DNA of 51,943 nucleotides, taken from Oscillospiraceae bacterium. GTDB lineage: Bacteria > Bacillota_A > Clostridia > Oscillospirales > Oscillospiraceae. The translations under genes and the position numbers were made by a program. Each line of letters opens with the position of its first letter. Position 1 is the first letter of the stretch. Shown in pieces: positions 1-10,700 of the stretch. Where the stretch lies: contig JAFUPG010000054.1 in assembly GCA_017481325.1 (NCBI GenBank), positions 1 to 51,943 of the forward strand, in the 5' to 3' direction. The notes under the pieces are model-generated. The model saw nothing but the letters and a program-made list of their open reading frames with translations, had not been told where the DNA came from and made no database searches.

Positions 1-3000
1 ATCCACATAGGTTCTGCTGTCGCTTAGTTCAGCGGAGAGCTCTGTGGTGGCATACTGCTGGTAAGCCTCCATGCCGGCATTGACCGGCTCATCGGCTCTG
101 CGGTCAAAGGCCTCCTGAGCGGCTGCGCCGTAGTTCAGGGTATCGATGAGGAGGGTGTAGAGCTCCGGCTTCTCTTCATAGGTGTAGCTGTCATAGCAGA
201 GTTGGGCATAAGTCAGGACGGAGTAGGTGTCGATTTGCGTATAATACTCCCTGCCTGCGGCATCGAAGAAGTGCAGCACGGCTCGAAGCTCGCTGCCCAT
301 CTCCACGGACTGGATGCCCTTCAGGCTGAAGAGCATACGGTCGGGGTCAGAAGCAAGATCGGGATAGAGGGTCACGGTTTCGACGGTCTTCTCTCCCCCG
401 CCCATGGGATAGCGGTCTTTTTCTACTACCAAGTAAGCGCCTTCGGTGACATAGTTGGGAACGGCTGCGGCCATGTTCTCATACTTGATGCGGTAGTTCA
501 TCTGCAGGTCGGAGTCAAAGCTGACCGTGTGGCTGAACTTCACATTGACCTCGGTGGGTTCTGTGATTTCTACTGCACCGCAGAGGCAGGCGCCGTTTTC
601 GTAGGTATGGGTCTCGGTGACGTTATAGTCGCAGTTGGCGCAGGTGACGGTGTGGTCAGCGCCGTTGTTGCTGTAATTGTGGCTGTGGCCGGTGGCGGGG
701 TCGCCGTGCTCCACGAAAACCTCCGCACAGTTGGCACAGGTATAGCTGATATAGGCAGGCTCTGTGCAGGTAGGCTCCGTTGTGGTGGAGTCCAGATAGG
801 TATGGACATGGGCAGTGTCCGCAGAGAGCTTGGCAGGAATGAGATACCACTTCTGGGCAACAGAGCCATTGACCTCATGGATACGAATATCTGCACCGTT
901 CTGCAGGAGACCAAAGTTCAGGTCAAATGCAAAACCGCCGCACTTGCTGAAGAGGCAGTAGGTGCCGTCGTCATTGGGGACGATCTGCCAGAGCTGGGCA
1001 TCGGAGTAGGTAGCCTCGTACTGCTGGACATCCGTACCGCTGGCAGCAACGCCTCCGTCTACATCCAGATATTTGCCGCTGTGCAGAGCCGCAGCAGTGT
1101 AGTAGCCGTCGCCGTCTGCATCCACGATCTGCCACATCTGGTTGGCTGCAGCAGGCATGCACTCCCAGAGGTAGACATTGGCAAGGTTCTCGGTGGAGAT
1201 GCCCTCCACATCGGCAACATAGTTCTGATTCTGTGCGTTGGCAATGAAATAAGTGCCATTTTCCAGCTTGCCGCTGACAGGCTCATTGCCGATGCGGTTG
1301 GGAACGGTCACGCCGGAGGTTACCACACCGGAGCGGTTGCCGTAGCCGTCATAGGCATAGATATGGACATCATAATGGCCGGGCTCATAATTGTGATTGG
1401 AGACAGGGATATAGCAGGTGGCGGTATTGCCCGTAACGGTGGCTTCATACCAGGCGGTATCGTCCTGGCCGTTGTAACCGGTCCAGGCCGGGAATTCCAC
1501 CTTCTGGATGCCGGAAGTGTCGGATACCGTGCAGGTAATGCGGAAGCCCTCGGAAGTGACCTCACTGAAGACCACATTGCTGATCTCGGGGCCGGAGAGC
1601 TCTGCAGGGATAATGAACCATCTCTGTGCAGGGGAGAAATTAATAGATTGCGTCTGGAGATTCTGGCCGTTGGATACCACGCCAAAGAAAAGATCCAGCA
1701 CCAAATTGCTATTCTTATTGACAATGTAGTAAGTGCCGTCATCATTGGGGATCAGCTGCCAAAGCTGGGCATCGGTGCCGTTAAGCTCGTACTGCTGCAC
1801 ATTGGTGCCGTCGGTGGTACCGGCGGCAGCAGCCTCCATGGCCTTGCCGCTGTGCAGGGAGACGATGGTATAATATCCGTCACCGTCAGGGTCGCTGATC
1901 TCCCACATCTGGTTTCTGTTCACGCCCAGGGTTTCCCAGAGGTGGATATTGGCGCCGTTCTCCGCAGACACACCATCTACATCAGCCACAAAGTTCTGGT
2001 TCTGGCAATTAGCGATGAAATAGGTACCGCTTGCGATCGTACCGCTAACAGGGCTGTTGCCGATGCGATTGGGAACATCCACACCAAAGGTGGAGACTGC
2101 GGAGGTATTGCCCACGGTGTCCGTAGCGTAGATATGCAGTTCGTAATAGCCGGGCTCGGAATTGTGCTCGGTAATGGGGATATAGCAGGTGGCGGTATTG
2201 CCGCTGATGCTTGCTGCGTGCCAAATCTGGTCATCGGTTCCATTGGAGGAAGTCCACGCGGGGAATTCCACCTTCTCAATGCCGGATACGTCGTTTACGG
2301 TACAGGTGACACGGAATCCCGCATTGGAAATCTCGGTGAATTCCACATTGGAGATCTCAGGTCCCTCCAGGTCGGCGGGAATGAGATACCAGCTCTGGGC
2401 AGGCGTGCCGTTGGGACTGTAAAGCTGGATATTCTGACCAAGCGCCAGCACTGCGTCTGTGAGATCCAGTGCCAGTCCGCTGAGCTTGTTCAAAATGCGA
2501 TAGGTACCGTCGCCGTTATCTACCAGCTGCCAAAGCTGGGCATCGGAACCGTTGATATCGTACTGCTGCACATTGGTGCCATCGGTGGTGCCGCCACCGG
2601 CTGCATCCAGGGCTTTGCCGCTGTGCTGGGCGATGATGGTATAGTAACCATCCCCATCGGGATCGCTGATTTTCCACATCTGGTTGGGGGAGGTTCCCAG
2701 AGTAAAGTACAGCTGAACATTGGCGTTGTTGTCCGTAGAAACGCCGGATACATCCAGAACATAATTCTTATTCATTGCGCTGGAGATAAAGTAAGTATCC
2801 TCCTCTACCGTGCCGGAGGCAGGTGTTTCGGGTAGAACCGCTGGCACATCCACGATCACGGGATAGGAGGTATAATTACCTGCCAGGTCGTAGGCATAGA
2901 TATGGGTGTTGTAATGGCCGTACTCAAAATTGTGGGAGGAGAAGCTCACATTATAGGATGCTTTGATGATAAAGGTGGTTGCATCACCCCAGATGATATC

Positions 3001-4155
3001 ATCCTGTCCCCCGGCCTCCGTCCAGGTGGGCATAACCACCTTGGAAATACCCACATTATCCAGTACGGTACAAGTGACCGTATAGCCAAAGGACGTGACA
3101 TTGGTAACTTCCACCTCGCTGATGGTGGGCGCCTCCGTATCCTTCGGAACATCCACGATCCAGCCGGAGTTGGTAAGCAAGGTGTTATCACCGTTGCCCT
3201 GGTTGATGCCGAAGGCATTGACCACCGTCCAGCCGCTCTTGCCCGTGCTGATCACAGCCTCGAAGCCGTGGTAATTACCGGCAAAGGGATAGGCCGCTCC
3301 CACGTCCTCTCGAACCTGGTCTGCGGTGATAATATGACCCTCTGCACCGGCATCGCCGGGGCCTCCGCCCACATAAATGTGAACCGTCAGAGGCGTCCAA
3401 AGGGCATCCTCGTCCATAGTCCAGCCACGGACTCTGATCTTGCCGGGCCCTTCGGCGGTGACGCTGTCGATCTGGCCGATGGGATTATGGCCGGAGTTAT
3501 CGGTATAGGCAGGGGTGCCGTAGCCATAGATTCTGGAGTAAGACAGAGAGTAGCTCTTCAGGAACACGCCGCCGCCCTCGTTGACCTCGCCGTTCTGACC
3601 GGAGGTATTGCCCTCCACGGTATAGACATAGCCGTCAGCAACATAGCGGACGATACCCACGTGGGAGGAGGTGGAGCTGCCTGCGGGGGCAAAGTAGATA
3701 ATATCACCGGGATTGGGGATATAGGAGCCGCCACGGCTGGCCGCATACTGGAAACGACCCTGATTCTTGAAGAAATTCACGCCATAGGGGCAGTAAGCAT
3801 GGTAGTACATGATGTCCGAGGGAATGCCTGCCTGATTGGCGCACCAGGAGACGAAGGCGGCACACCAGGCGGCATAGGTCACGCCGATGTTATCCACATT
3901 GGCATCGTACCACTGACCGTATTTCTGATAGTTATTGGAGCCGGCGTAGGCAGGGTTACCGGAGAGAGAGCCCTCGCAATAACCGGCCTGGCTGACGGCA
4001 ACAGCCACGATATCCGCTGCCATATTGCCGGTATTAACATGGGTATTGGGGTATTCCGCTGCTGCGGATGCAGAAAGGGAGAACTGGGGAAGCAAGCAGG
4101 CAAGCAGCGCAAAGCACAGAACCAGCGCAAGCACTTTGATAATGGAATGACGCAT
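1..4155 (-). CDS. Secreted CHAP-domain protein with three Bsp-like/ricin repeat units (3' end outside window)
   Basis: A likely cell-wall amidase/peptidase with carbohydrate-binding repeats. It starts at ATG 4155 behind AGGAGG and the frame stays open to the left edge (1385 codons seen). Residues 1-33 are a signal peptide. Residues about 40-215 are a CHAP/NlpC-like domain with Cys98 (A-W-C-A-A-F), His165 (S-S-H-V-G-I-V) and Glu181. Next comes a beta module with the G-W..D pattern and H-I-Y-V-G-G, also found near the N-terminus of the 2349-aa protein of this operon. Three repeat units follow (about 335-1110), each a GBS-Bsp-like Ig fold plus a ricin beta-trefoil with Q-x-W motifs (NQMW, AQLW, AQKW). 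A Cys-rich module lies at about 1118-1195, and the shared C-terminal module starts at about 1205; roughly 120 residues are missing by comparison with the 1582-aa paralogue. It is the last visible gene of the minus-strand operon. Domain calls are by motif; the substrate is unknown. Confidence 0.88.
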   Translation of the reverse strand, partial: MRHSIIKVLALVLCFALLACLLPQFSLSASAAAEYPNTHVNTGNMAADIVAVAVSQAGYCEGSLSGNPAYAGSNNYQKYGQWYDANVDNIGVTYAAWCAAFVSWCANQAGIPSDIMYYHAYCPYGVNFFKNQGRFQYAASRGGSYIPNPGDIIYFAPAGSSTSSHVGIVRYVADGYVYTVEGNTSGQNGEVNEGGGVFLKSYSLSYSRIYGYGTPAYTDNSGHNPIGQIDSVTAEGPGKIRVRGWTMDEDALWTPLTVHIYVGGGPGDAGAEGHIITADQVREDVGAAYPFAGNYHGFEAVISTGKSGWTVVNAFGINQGNGDNTLLTNSGWIVDVPKDTEAPTISEVEVTNVTSFGYTVTCTVLDNVGISKVVMPTWTEAGGQDDIIWGDATTFIIKASYNVSFSSHNFEYGHYNTHIYAYDLAGNYTSYPVIVDVPAVLPETPASGTVEEDTYFISSAMNKNYVLDVSGVSTDNNANVQLYFTLGTSPNQMWKISDPDGDGYYTIIAQHSGKALDAAGGGTTDGTNVQQYDINGSDAQLWQLVDNGDGTYRILNKLSGLALDLTDAVLALGQNIQLYSPNGTPAQSWYLIPADLEGPEISNVEFTEISNAGFRVTCTVNDVSGIEKVEFPAWTSSNGTDDQIWHAASISGNTATCYIPITEHNSEPGYYELHIYATDTVGNTSAVSTFGVDVPNRIGNSPVSGTIASGTYFIANCQNQNFVADVDGVSAENGANIHLWETLGVNRNQMWEISDPDGDGYYTIVSLHSGKAMEAAAAGTTDGTNVQQYELNGTDAQLWQLIPNDDGTYYIVNKNSNLVLDLFFGVVSNGQNLQTQSINFSPAQRWFIIPAELSGPEISNVVFSEVTSEGFRITCTVSDTSGIQKVEFPAWTGYNGQDDTAWYEATVTGNTATCYIPVSNHNYEPGHYDVHIYAYDGYGNRSGVVTSGVTVPNRIGNEPVSGKLENGTYFIANAQNQNYVADVEGISTENLANVYLWECMPAAANQMWQIVDADGDGYYTAAALHSGKYLDVDGGVAASGTDVQQYEATYSDAQLWQIVPNDDGTYCLFSKCGGFAFDLNFGLLQNGADIRIHEVNGSVAQKWYLIPAKLSADTAHVHTYLDSTTTEPTCTEPAYISYTCANCAEVFVEHGDPATGHSHNYSNNGADHTVTCANCDYNVTETHTYENGACLCGAVEITEPTEVNVKFSHTVSFDSDLQMNYRIKYENMAAAVPNYVTEGAYLVVEKDRYPMGGGEKTVETVTLYPDLASDPDRMLFSLKGIQSVEMGSELRAVLHFFDAAGREYYTQIDTYSVLTYAQLCYDSYTYEEKPELYTLLIDTLNYGAAAQEAFDRRADEPVNAGMEAYQQYATTELSAELSDSRTYVD

Positions 4156-4201
4156 TATGTATTTCCTCCTGATTATTTCTTCTTTTCTCAATAACATGCA
4201 A

Positions 4202-4231
4202 TTACAGGGCGGACATTTCTCCGCCCTGTAA
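4202..4231. other. Intercistronic hairpin
   Basis: A perfect stem (about 10-11 bp, TACAGGGCGGA pairing with TCCGCCCTGTA, 6-nt loop) lies between the 47-aa peptide gene and the CHAP gene. On the minus strand it is not followed by a U-run, so a classic terminator is unlikely. It may separate expression of the peptides from the downstream large protein through mRNA stability or processing. Confidence 0.5.
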
Positions 4232-4276
4232 AATTGTTTTACAGCCGTACCACTCCGGGTTACTGCCGAGTCAATA

Positions 4277-4420
4277 TCAGACTATGACACCTTCGTCCTC
4301 GTCGATGGTGGGAAAGGGAGCCGGAGTACCGGAGTCCGGAGTATCCACGGAGCTTGTGGTAAGAATATCCTCCACATCAAAGGGCAGGCGCTGCAGCTCG
4401 GGCTTGAAAAACTTCTTCAT
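4277..4420 (-). CDS. 47-aa KP-x-L peptide with acidic tail
   Basis: A small ORF with a near-perfect ribosome binding site (AGGAGG, 7 nt before ATG 4420). The N-terminus is K-K-F-F-K-P-E-L, followed by F-D-V-E-D-I-L-T-T-S-S, a Pro/Ser/Thr stretch and a tail rich in Asp/Glu. There is no signal peptide or cysteine. The start resembles the KK-x-Y-x2-P-V-[IL] start of the 85-aa and 84-aa peptides (4442-4699; 39639-39893), which suggests a leader-type N-terminus such as those of ribosomally made modified peptides. It lies 21 nt downstream of the 85-aa peptide gene in the same operon. Function is unknown. The RBS and position make it a likely real gene; RiPP precursor is inference. Confidence 0.65.
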   Translation of the reverse strand: MKKFFKPELQRLPFDVEDILTTSSVDTPDSGTPAPFPTIDEDEGVIV

Positions 4421-4441
4421 AATAATTCCTCCTGATATGGT

Positions 4442-4699
4442 TTAAGAAGTTAATGCTACGTTTACATTAGTCATGACGCAAAAGCCGTCGCCTACGTCCA
4501 TGCCGGTCACAGGCAGGCTGCAACCATCCATGAAGCAGCCTGCAGCGGCCAGACGTTTCATCTCCTCCGTGGCGAAGGGAGAGGTCAAAACACAAGCGGC
4601 ATCGGTCAGATTGATCTTTAAAGCACCGCAGGAGGTGATCTGCTGAATGAGCTGGAAGTCTTCCATCTCAATGACCGGATGCGAATATGGTTTTTTCAT
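4442..4699 (-). CDS. 85-aa Cys-rich peptide, RiPP-precursor-like
   Basis: The start is ATG 4699, 9 nt after AGGAGG; a TTG three codons upstream abuts the Shine-Dalgarno and is less likely. The N-terminus reads KK-P-Y-S-H-P-V-I-E-M-E-D-F and later I-T-S-C. This matches residue by residue the pattern KK-x-Y-x2-P-V-[IL]-x3-E-x-F...I-x-S-C of the 84-aa peptide at 39639-39893. It has five cysteines and ends in Thr-Ser. No signal peptide is seen. It follows the 2349-aa giant gene with no gap beyond the Shine-Dalgarno, which lies inside the giant's last codons, so translation is probably coupled. The resemblance to leader peptides (Y-x2-P-x-L) and the terminal Ser suggest a modified peptide, but no modification enzyme is encoded next to this copy. 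The enzymes at 37094-39594 could act in trans. Function is inference. Confidence 0.72.
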   Translation of the reverse strand: MKKPYSHPVIEMEDFQLIQQITSCGALKINLTDAACVLTSPFATEEMKRLAAAGCFMDGCSLPVTGMDVGDGFCVMTNVNVALTS

Positions 4700-4704
4700 C
4701 GATT

Positions 4705-7700
4705 TCAACCTCCTAACTGGCTCTTAGCCTTGCAGCTGTAGTACACAAGGGCTTTGGCCAGATCCTTCATGGCATCGGAAGTGGTGCCGCTGGAAAGGAC
4801 TCGTCTTGCATAATCATGGGCGCTGTCCACATGGATTTCACTGAATACCTCGCCGTCCTCGTAAACGATGTGAACAGCAAAGTAGAAAGCCTTACCCAGA
4901 TCCTTTGCTGCTGTGCCTTCAATCACGGCTCTGCCCTCTTCAAGGCTGTAGGTGACTTTTCTGGCATTCTCCACCGTCAGCTGAGAAAGTGCATCATAAT
5001 CGCTCTGGGTCCAGTAGAGCAGTTCGATTTTCTGTGCATTTTGCGTCAGTTCTTCCGGGATTTGGAAATAGAAGTTCTGATTTACTGCTCCCACAAAGGT
5101 CACAGAGGCGCCTCGCCAGACAATACGGTCATCACCTGCGTAGAGATACTTGGAGGTATCCTTGGGCAGAGCGTTGATCATGTCATTGTTCCAATCATAG
5201 GCTCTCTGCTCCTCGGTGAGCCAGGCGTTCATGAGGGTGTCGGTCTTGTAGTTGAAGTAGACCTGAGCCGCTGCGCCGTAGTTCATCAGAGCGATGGCCA
5301 GCTCCTTCATGGTGTCGGCAGCATCTTCCTTCTGAAGGATCAGCTGTGCATACATGACGGGGCTGAATTCCGTGACCTCGCTGTACTCATAGCTGCCGTC
5401 GGGCAGAATGACATAGGCTCGGACATAGAGGGTATCCACCATATTCTTGGCAGGAATACCCTTGGTATCGGCATAATAGCCGTTGACGGAGTGGGTCAGG
5501 CCACGGATCTGCTGGCCTGCGGTGTCTACGGTGTAACTGTCAAGGGCGGCATACTCCTCTGCCGTCCAGACCAGCAGGCCGCTGTTTTCGGGAGTTGCGG
5601 TAACAACGCCGGTGGCAGAGATATTGAAATAGAAGCGCATCTTGACAATGTCCTTAAACAACAGGGAGCGGCCAACCAGCACCACCAGATCCTCAGGATC
5701 CGGCAGAATGGGGACAAATTCACCGGTGTCCACATCTGCCTCATAGAGGATGGTGGCATTCATCTGCTGGGACAGGGAGGCAAAGTCCACATAGTCCCCG
5801 GGATTGCTGACCGCCATCCAGGTCTTGGTCTGGGATGCGCCCACAGAGGTCAGGAGCTGCAGTACACCGTTATTGTAGCGCAGGTCTGCAAGCTGGCCGT
5901 TGACCACACGGATGCTGCCACCGGAGACCTTCAGATTGGTGAAGGAGAGGTAGCCGTCCTCGCAGTAAAGCACCACCTCATAGCGATTGTTCTCTTCATC
6001 GAACCTGCAAAGGCTGAGATCAATGGGATAGTAGCGCTCCGTGGAGGTTTTGATGCTGTCATCCAGCACCTTCCAGCCGGGGATCTCGGTATAGGCGCTC
6101 TGGTAGAGACTGCCGGGGTTACTCAGTGTGCCGTCATCGCCAAAGAGGCGACCGTCATTGAGCACGTGTACACCGACCTGGATCATCGTGGTGGTCTCAG
6201 GCAGGTCGTCGGGGGTGAAGTAGAAGGCCACCGCCTGGGAGCTGTTGACTCCGTCCAGATAGAGCTCGTTGTTGGGGCCGAAGACCAGATAGTCATTGAC
6301 CGAAGTCACCGTATTGCCCGTAAAGACCTCGGTGGAGGGCACAGAACCCAGCTCCCATTTCTGCTGATCGGTCAGGCTGTCGGTGCTGATCACTGCGATC
6401 TCGCCGGTCTTTGCTGCGGTATCCACAGAGGAAACGCTGAGATGACCGCCATTGTAATTGGTAATAGTGACAATGCCACCTTCCACATCCAGATAGCTGA
6501 TTTCCCAGAGATAACTGCTGTCATTCTCAGAATCCAGCGCCTGCAAGGAAAGGCTGCTGTCCTCATTCTTCTTCAGGTACTGCTCCGTCTCTCCGGACTT
6601 GAAGTGAATATAGAAGTAATCCCTGTTATTCAAAGTCTTGGCGAAGCTGAACTCAAACTGATTGTTGCCGGGCTGATTGCTCTTCGTGTAGAGACCTAAA
6701 AGGTTACTCTTCTCAGCATTGGCAGCGACAAAGTAGCCCACATTGGAGACACTGGTGATGGTAAAGGTGTCAACGGGATAAAGGGCGCCGTTGCGGTTTT
6801 CGGTGAAGGTGCTGATGCCGCTGGTAATGGAATAGCTGTTCCCGTCAATGCTGACCACCGTAGCCTTGCCCTCCAGGATCAGATCACGGATCTCAAGGAA
6901 GCTGGCTGTGGCCTCGCCGTCTGCATAGTAATCACGGTCGGGATCGGTCATGGCCAGAGCATTATAGACACGCAGGCCATCGATATACAGCGTGGGGGCA
7001 TTATCTTTGTCTATCACAAAGTTGCCCGCATCATCCTTAACAAAGTTGCCATCCTCATCCTTCAGGTAGACGGGAATGCCATGGATCTGTACTTTATATG
7101 TACCGTGAGCCAGATCATCCACCTTGACTACGGGTACCTGATAAATGCCCTCTGTGCCATTGGTGATGGACAGATTATCGTACTCCAGAATAACGGGGAT
7201 ACGCTTGATCAGGGAATCCTGCTCATTGAATACATCCAGGTAAATGACGCTGTTATCCGCATCCATGCAGCGGCTGATCAGCTCGAAGCCGGTACCCACA
7301 AAGGTGAACTCTGCTGCCACATCGGAATCCAGGATCTTGATGGCATGGGCGGAGGTGCCGCTCTGGGTGGTTCCGCTTGCATAGGCATCGTCGTAACCGT
7401 AGGCACCGGACTGGTCTGTGGACTGGTAGATAGCACCGCTGCCCTGGCCGTCCACGGTAAAGGTATTGGCAGATTTTCCGTCGTCATTGCCGTAATACTT
7501 GATTGCGGGGAAATCATCCTCGTAGTAGACCACATTGGCAGGCAGGACGGTGATCTTCTTATACATCTCGATCTCTTTGTTGATGTCAACAGTGCCAACA
7601 TTCTCGCCGGGATCACCCTCATAGACACGAACCGCAAGGTAAACGCTTTCTGCGCTTTCCATAAAGCCGTCGGGATGATACTCCAGCGTATTGCCCTGCA

Positions 7701-10700
7701 ACAGGTAGCGGCCGTAAGCACCGTTGATTTCCTGCTTGCCGTCGGAGAAGGTGATGTGATTATTCTCATAGCCGGGTACGGTCTCGGTCAGTGCCTCGAA
7801 TTCATATTCCGTGCTCTTACCGGCAACGGACAGGCTGTCCTTGGCAGTAAGCTCCCCGGTCAGATCGACCTTGAGGCCGTAGTCCAGGACAAAGACGCTG
7901 TCTTCCACATTTACTACATTCACCTGCAGCGGAATGATCACCGTACTGTTATCGCTCTGCGTAACCTTCACATAAAGCACATAGCTACCGGGCTTGCTGT
8001 ATTTCAGGGAAATGCCGGCTTCATCGGCAGTAGCATTGCTGCTGTGGATCACATTGCCCTTCATATCGCAGAGTTCCAGCTTGGTTACGCTGTTCAGAGA
8101 GGTTGCAGGAGCGATCTGCTCCAGAAGTGCGCTGCCCTCCGTCAGAAGCTCATTGACATCAGCGGTGAATTCTTCGACGCTCAGCTCCAGGCTGTGGTCG
8201 CTCCACTGATAGTACTGAGGGCCGGAGGCAACGCACAGCACCATATTATCGCTGGCCTGATAGGTATCGCCTTGGCCGTTTGCCTCCTGATTTGCAGTGA
8301 CCTGCAGGGTGTTGGTAAAGCGGCCGCTGACGAAATCGCTGTCCTCAATATTATAGAAAATGCCTCGGATCTCCACAGAGCAGCCGGGCAGCAAGCCGTT
8401 GCCGTTGATCTGTGCCAGATAGTTCTTCAGGCCGTCGTTTGTGCCGTCCAGGCTGACTTCCTGAGTACTCCCCTTCTGGTTGGTAAAGTAGACCTTCAGA
8501 TCCGCTGCGGTCAGGGTGTTACCCCGGCTGTTGAGAGTCTTGTCGCCGGTGACGGCGAGGCCGTTCACTGAGTCGATGGTCACACCCAGCTTCGCATCGG
8601 AGAAACTGAGATGATAGAGGGTTGCAAGGGAATCTTCGGGATTGGAGAGCACGAAGCTGTACTCCACATTCTCCTCTGTATTGACCAGACCGCCGTTGTT
8701 CAGTTCCTGACCGTTCTGATATGCCTTCTTCTCGGTCTTCAGATTGGGGTCGGAGACACGGATATTGGTGGCAATACGCATATTGGCGCCGGAGGTATGG
8801 CGCTCCATGTAGTAGAAGTCGAAGGAGTAGTCTTCGCCGTCTTCCAGCGCCAGCGCCAGGTCACGGGGATTGGTAGAGCCTGCGGCAACAGCGGCTCTGG
8901 CGGCATAGACATAGTCGTTCACATTCATGTTCACCGTGGTGATGGCATGAGCGCCGCCGATATCCAGGACGAGCTGGCCGTTGATGAAGAGATAAACGTC
9001 ATCGTCACCTGCGAAGTCAAAGAACAGCCCATCGTTTTCCGTATAGGTGAATACACCGCTGCACTGGAGAACATAGTTGTAGTTCTTACTCTCGTAGGAT
9101 CCCGTATACACGTTGTAGAAATCCTTCTGAACGTTCTCCGCTTCCCAAACAGGCAGGAAGGTAAAATACGGTCCGCCAATGGTGGTAAGGAGCGCACGGA
9201 GCTCCGGTTTGCCCAGCATACTACTGTTGGAGATGGTCCTTGCATCAAAATCGTACTCCACAGCGCTCTCGGTTACATTCTCCACATAGTTATAGGTAGT
9301 GGAGAAGTTGGAGTCGAAAACATAAGCGCTCTTACCGTTGGAGAGCTCTGCCTTGGAGAGCACCAGATAGTCGAACTTATCCTGGGGCATATTATAGGAG
9401 CCGGGATAGAAAAGGTTGTTCAAAAGGAAGTAGGCCGCATCGGTATAGTTGCTGACCGCAGCCTTACACTCCTCCCAGGTACCGATGAGAAGCTCTTCCT
9501 TTTGATAGGTCGTCACCAGATTATCATAGATCTGGCCTCTGCGTGTAGCAGGATCTGTGCTGTATCGGGGCAATTGAGTCGTATTGTTACTGGCATTGAG
9601 CTGCTCGATCAGGAGACCTGCCACATCCTTGTCGTAGCCCTCCAGCACCGTGCCCAAAGGAATATCCTGGATGCTTGCAAGACTGTCCATATTCCCGTCC
9701 CAGCTTTCTCTGACAGGCAGGACTTTCTCCAGCAGATCCGCAATGTAGGCAACCACCTCGTCATTGTACTGCGGGAGAATATACCCATCCACCTCCCGGA
9801 GGGTGGGCTTCAGCAGACCCATGGTCGCATTACCGGTGGTCATTTCGCCGTAGAAGCTGTAGTTCAGATAGTCGGACAGATACTGAAGATCAATATCAGC
9901 CGTTGCGTTATCCCGATTGACGGCATAGATGCGATTCAGCTGATCAGGGGAGGCTGTCCAGAACTTGCCGTCACCGATAAAGTAAGTTTGGCCGGAAGCA
10001 TTGGTATCCGGGAAGCTTCCCGCTCCGGTCGTGGTTTGACCGATCGCCCAGGAAGTGTAGTTGGGGGTATCACTGGCGTGGGTCAGGGTAAAGGCGCCGT
10101 TATCCTTCAAAGTATTCAGAGAATACTCAAAGAGCATGCCGTCATCGTTGTAATCATAGATTTTAATGGGAAGATTGATGGTATCGGTGGTATCAAAGCG
10201 ATCTGCGGCAACACCGGTGGCACCATTGGTTATGGTGCCAACATCAGCAATGCTAACGCAGCTCTTCAAGCCCCAGGAGCGCCAGTCAGACTCAACCACC
10301 GAGGAATTGTCAAGATAGCATAAATAAATCAGATTGCCATTTTCATTTCCAAAACGGAGCAGATAAAGACCCGTGGCCTTGTTGACGATCCAGTAGCTAA
10401 GGGTATTGTCGTTGCGAACTCTGGGGACAAAGGCCCATTTGGCAGCATCTCCGGCAGTATTCCACTGCTGCACCTCATCCATATGCTTCCCTGCTGCACC
10501 GCTGGCGGCTGCAAGGTACAGACCGGAATTGATGTTGCGGATGGTATACCAGCCCTGACCGTCCTCCTGGATGTCAAAAACCTGCTGCATATAGATGCTG
10601 CCCTCGGCAGATACACCGTCATCAGCCGTCCAAATCTGCGCCTTGCCTCCTTCTGCTGTGCTTGAATCACATATGTCAAGTACGTAGGTATCCGTATAGG

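Noticed and set aside
4202..4231. Intrinsic terminator for the peptide genes
   Set aside because: The stem is strong but on the transcribed strand it is followed by mixed sequence and not a U-run.
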